This document shows, piece after piece, positions 61,783 to 64,000 of a stretch of 64,000 bases of DNA. The notes under the pieces are model-generated. The model saw only the letters and a program-made list of their open reading frames with translations. It made no database searches and was not told the origin of the DNA. Source of the stretch: Lepus europaeus (lineage: Eukaryota > Chordata > Mammalia > Lagomorpha > Leporidae); contig NC_084847.1 in the NCBI RefSeq assembly GCF_033115175.1, forward strand, positions 45,431,905 through 45,495,904. Direction: 5' to 3'. Both the position numbers and the translations under genes were made by a program. The number at the start of each line of letters is the position of its first letter. Within the stretch, counting starts at the first letter, position 1.

Positions 61783-62738
61783 TAATGACCCTTTTCTTCG
61801 GCCTGGCGGTAAGGTCTAGAAGGTGTCGTTTTTCTTTCTTCTATACTCAGTTCTTCGTGCAGTCCCTCGGTCGTGGTAATGACAGTCAGGCTCTAGAGGA
61901 AGCTCATGTCATATTAGTTAATGTATAATCAAGGCTACAGCCCAGGCCCCCACGTTCTCACCCATGGGTGTCTGTCTAGGCCCCACCCATGGGTGCGGCC
62001 AGAAGCCACCTGGACACAACACCTCGAAGCACACGACCGCCTGCTGGGAGCAGCTGTTCCGCCCAGGTCCAGGGGAGAATCTTGTGGTTGCACTGGAAGC
62101 ATCAGGATGCACCCATTGTACAGCCTCCTAGGCAGCAGAAAGAGGAGGGCCTTAGAGATGCCCCTTTCCACCCACTCCCAGCCTGCCCAGGAAGGAGCCA
62201 CGGGAAGGGCACAGCACGGCACGTAAGTGCGGCAGCTCCAGAGTGGGCACTCAGGATGAAAGCCAGGAAACGGGAGGACCATGGGAGGCCCCTCGTGGAG
62301 CTGCAAACCAGGCCCCTCCGTAGACACCTCCTGTCTCCTGACTCAGCCCCTTGGATGAGGATGAATGGTCGCTGAAGATACTCCCAGAGAATGTTGTGGT
62401 TCAGAACGGAAACTGCTCTGTCGACCTCACAACAGAGGAACAACCCGATACCAAGGGAAGGAGACTGGACAATGAGGGACACTCGTGGAGAGGGGGGAGA
62501 ACACACGCTCTGGGAGACGCTGCCCAGCACCACTGGCTCACTTGCCACTTTCTCATTGAGAAAAATAAAGCAGAGGAAAAGGGATAATATTGCGGGGAAA
62601 AGAAATTTTTATTCTGTAACAGGGTCAGTTCTAGAAAGCTCTCTGGACCTTGGACAATATCGGCTTTGATTTTGAAATATTGCTCATGGCTCGGTGAGGT
62701 CAGAACAGTGAGAGTGTGAGCATGAAGAGGACTTTGTC
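61783..62738. other. Non-coding DNA before the second heptamer array
   Basis: Unique sequence with open frames of 60-150 codons on both strands and no recognised domain. Confidence 0.45.
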
Positions 62739-64000
62739 CTTTGTACTATAGCCTATGTCCTTTTACCTGTGCCCTAAGCCCTGTATCTTGCGTCCTATGC
62801 CTGGTGTCCTCATTTTGGCAGCCTGTGTCCTATACCCTGTAGCTGTGGCCTTTGTCCAGTGGCCTGTGTGCTGTACACTGTGGGCTTTATCCTGTGTTCT
62901 CTAGCCAGTGTCCTCGTCCTTTAGCCTGTGTCCTGTGTCCTGTAGCCTGTGTCCTGTGTCCTGTAGCCTGGGTCCTGTGTCCTGAGTCCTCTAGCCTATC
63001 CCTGTGTCCTGGAGCCTCTGTCCTGTGTCCTGTGTCCTATGTTGTTTAGCCTTTGTCCTGTCTCCTGTAGCCTATAACCTGTGTCCTGTAGCCTGTGGAC
63101 TATATCCTGGAGCCTGAGTCCTGGGTCCCGTAGCCTGGGTCCTGTGTTCTGTATTCTGTGTCCTCTATCCTGTGTCCTGTGTCATCTGGGCTATGTCCTG
63201 TGTCCTGTAGCCTGTGGCCTGTGTGCTGTAGCCTGTGGCCTGTGGCCTATGTCCTGTGTCTTTTGAGTCCTGTAGCCTGTGTCTTATGTCCTGCGTTCTG
63301 GGTCCTGTAGCCTGTGTATTCTGTCTGCTAGTCTGTGAAATAAGTCACAGGACACAGGCTACAGGACTGAGGCCTAAGGCTACAGGACACAGGACACAGG
63401 CTACAGGACACAGGACACAGGACATAGCCCAGACGACACAGGACACAGGATAGAGGACACAGGATATGGAACCCAGGACACAGGCTACAGGACACAGGCT
63501 ACAGGACACAGACATAGGTGACAAGCTACAGGACACAGGAGAGAGGCTACAGCACACAGGCTACAGGACACTCTATCCTATAGCCAGTGTCCGGTCTCTC
63601 GTTCCCTCTTTCCTTCAGCCTGTGTCGTGTAGCCTGTGTCCTGTGTCGTGTAGCCTGCGTCCTGTATCCTTTGTTCCGTCGGTCTGTCCTGTATCCCATA
63701 GCCTGTGTCCTGGAGCCTCTGTCCTGTATCCTGTGTCCTATGTTGTTTAGCCTTTGTCCTGTCTCCTGTAGCCTATAACCTGTGTCCTGTAGCCTGTGGA
63801 CTATATCCTGGAGCCTGGGTCCTGGGTCCCGCAGCCTGTGTCCTGTGTTCTGTATTCTGTGTCCTCTATCCTGTGTCCTGTGTCGTCTGGGCTATGTCCT
63901 GTGTCCTGTAGCCTGTGGCCTGTGTTCTGTATTCTGTATCCTCTATCCTGTGTCCTGTGTCGTCTGGGCTATGTCCTGTGTCCTGTAGCCTGTGGCCTGT
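62739..64000. repeat. Second heptamer satellite array, runs off the window
   Basis: The CCTGTGT/CCTGTAG satellite restarts. The first 250 bp are diverged. From about 63 kb it is near-identical to the core monomer, with a flip at CTGTGAAATAAGTCACAG (about 63340), GGACATAGCCCAGACGAC in the inverted arm at 63420, and the return flip at about 63570-63590. The left part is in CCTGT orientation, mirror-image to the border at 35.9-37.3 kb. Confidence 0.94.

Noticed and set aside
62739..64000. Telomere or interstitial telomeric repeat
   Set aside because: The motif is CCTGTGT/CCTGTAG. No TTAGGG array was found anywhere in the window.

Overview
The window is nuclear DNA of a leporid, most likely European rabbit or a hare. 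The evidence is about twenty copies of the tRNA-derived leporid C-SINE (CSINE), from young ones with intact target-site duplications to old fragments, plus a 5'-truncated L1 that ends in the typical rabbit L1 3' UTR. Nothing looks bacterial or viral. The window is gene-poor and dominated by GC-rich minisatellites, as in subtelomeric or pericentromeric DNA; that placement is inferred.

Layout. 1-13 kb is ordinary interspersed-repeat DNA. At its left edge, on the minus strand, is a candidate exon (80-194) encoding part of a CSMD-type CUB domain. A CpG-rich block at 5.0-5.6 kb carries a strong minus-strand splice donor. An old L1 ORF2 remnant (3.56-4.99 kb) is split by a young CSINE. 13.1-19.4 kb is a G-rich 38-bp minisatellite. 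19.4-37.3 kb is an 18-kb array built on a 7-bp motif (CCTGTGT/CCTGTAG). Its 0.6-0.8-kb monomers contain inverted arms, so the strand flips back and forth more than 40 times, and the monomers are grouped into 2.7-kb and 3.45-kb higher-order repeats. 37.3-38.7 kb is a C-rich 32-39-bp minisatellite. 38.7-44 kb holds the one convincing gene, an intact intronless Ser/Thr kinase of the sperm-motility-kinase (SMOK)/MARK type on the minus strand (40446-42107). 44.3-53.3 kb is GC-rich DNA with six further unrelated minisatellites. 54.0-60.2 kb is a second, larger block of the C-rich minisatellite, which inverts at its right end. 60.2-62.7 kb is unique DNA with SINEs. From 62.74 kb the heptamer satellite starts again and runs off the window.

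The kinase therefore lies between two copies of the C-rich minisatellite and, further out, two copies of the heptamer satellite. The units at the two outer borders are in mirror orientation. There is no operon-like cooperation among genes: one retrogene-like kinase, one partial exon and one possible first exon are all that can be supported. Nearly all long open frames here are by-products of stop-free tandem repeats whose unit length is not a multiple of three.
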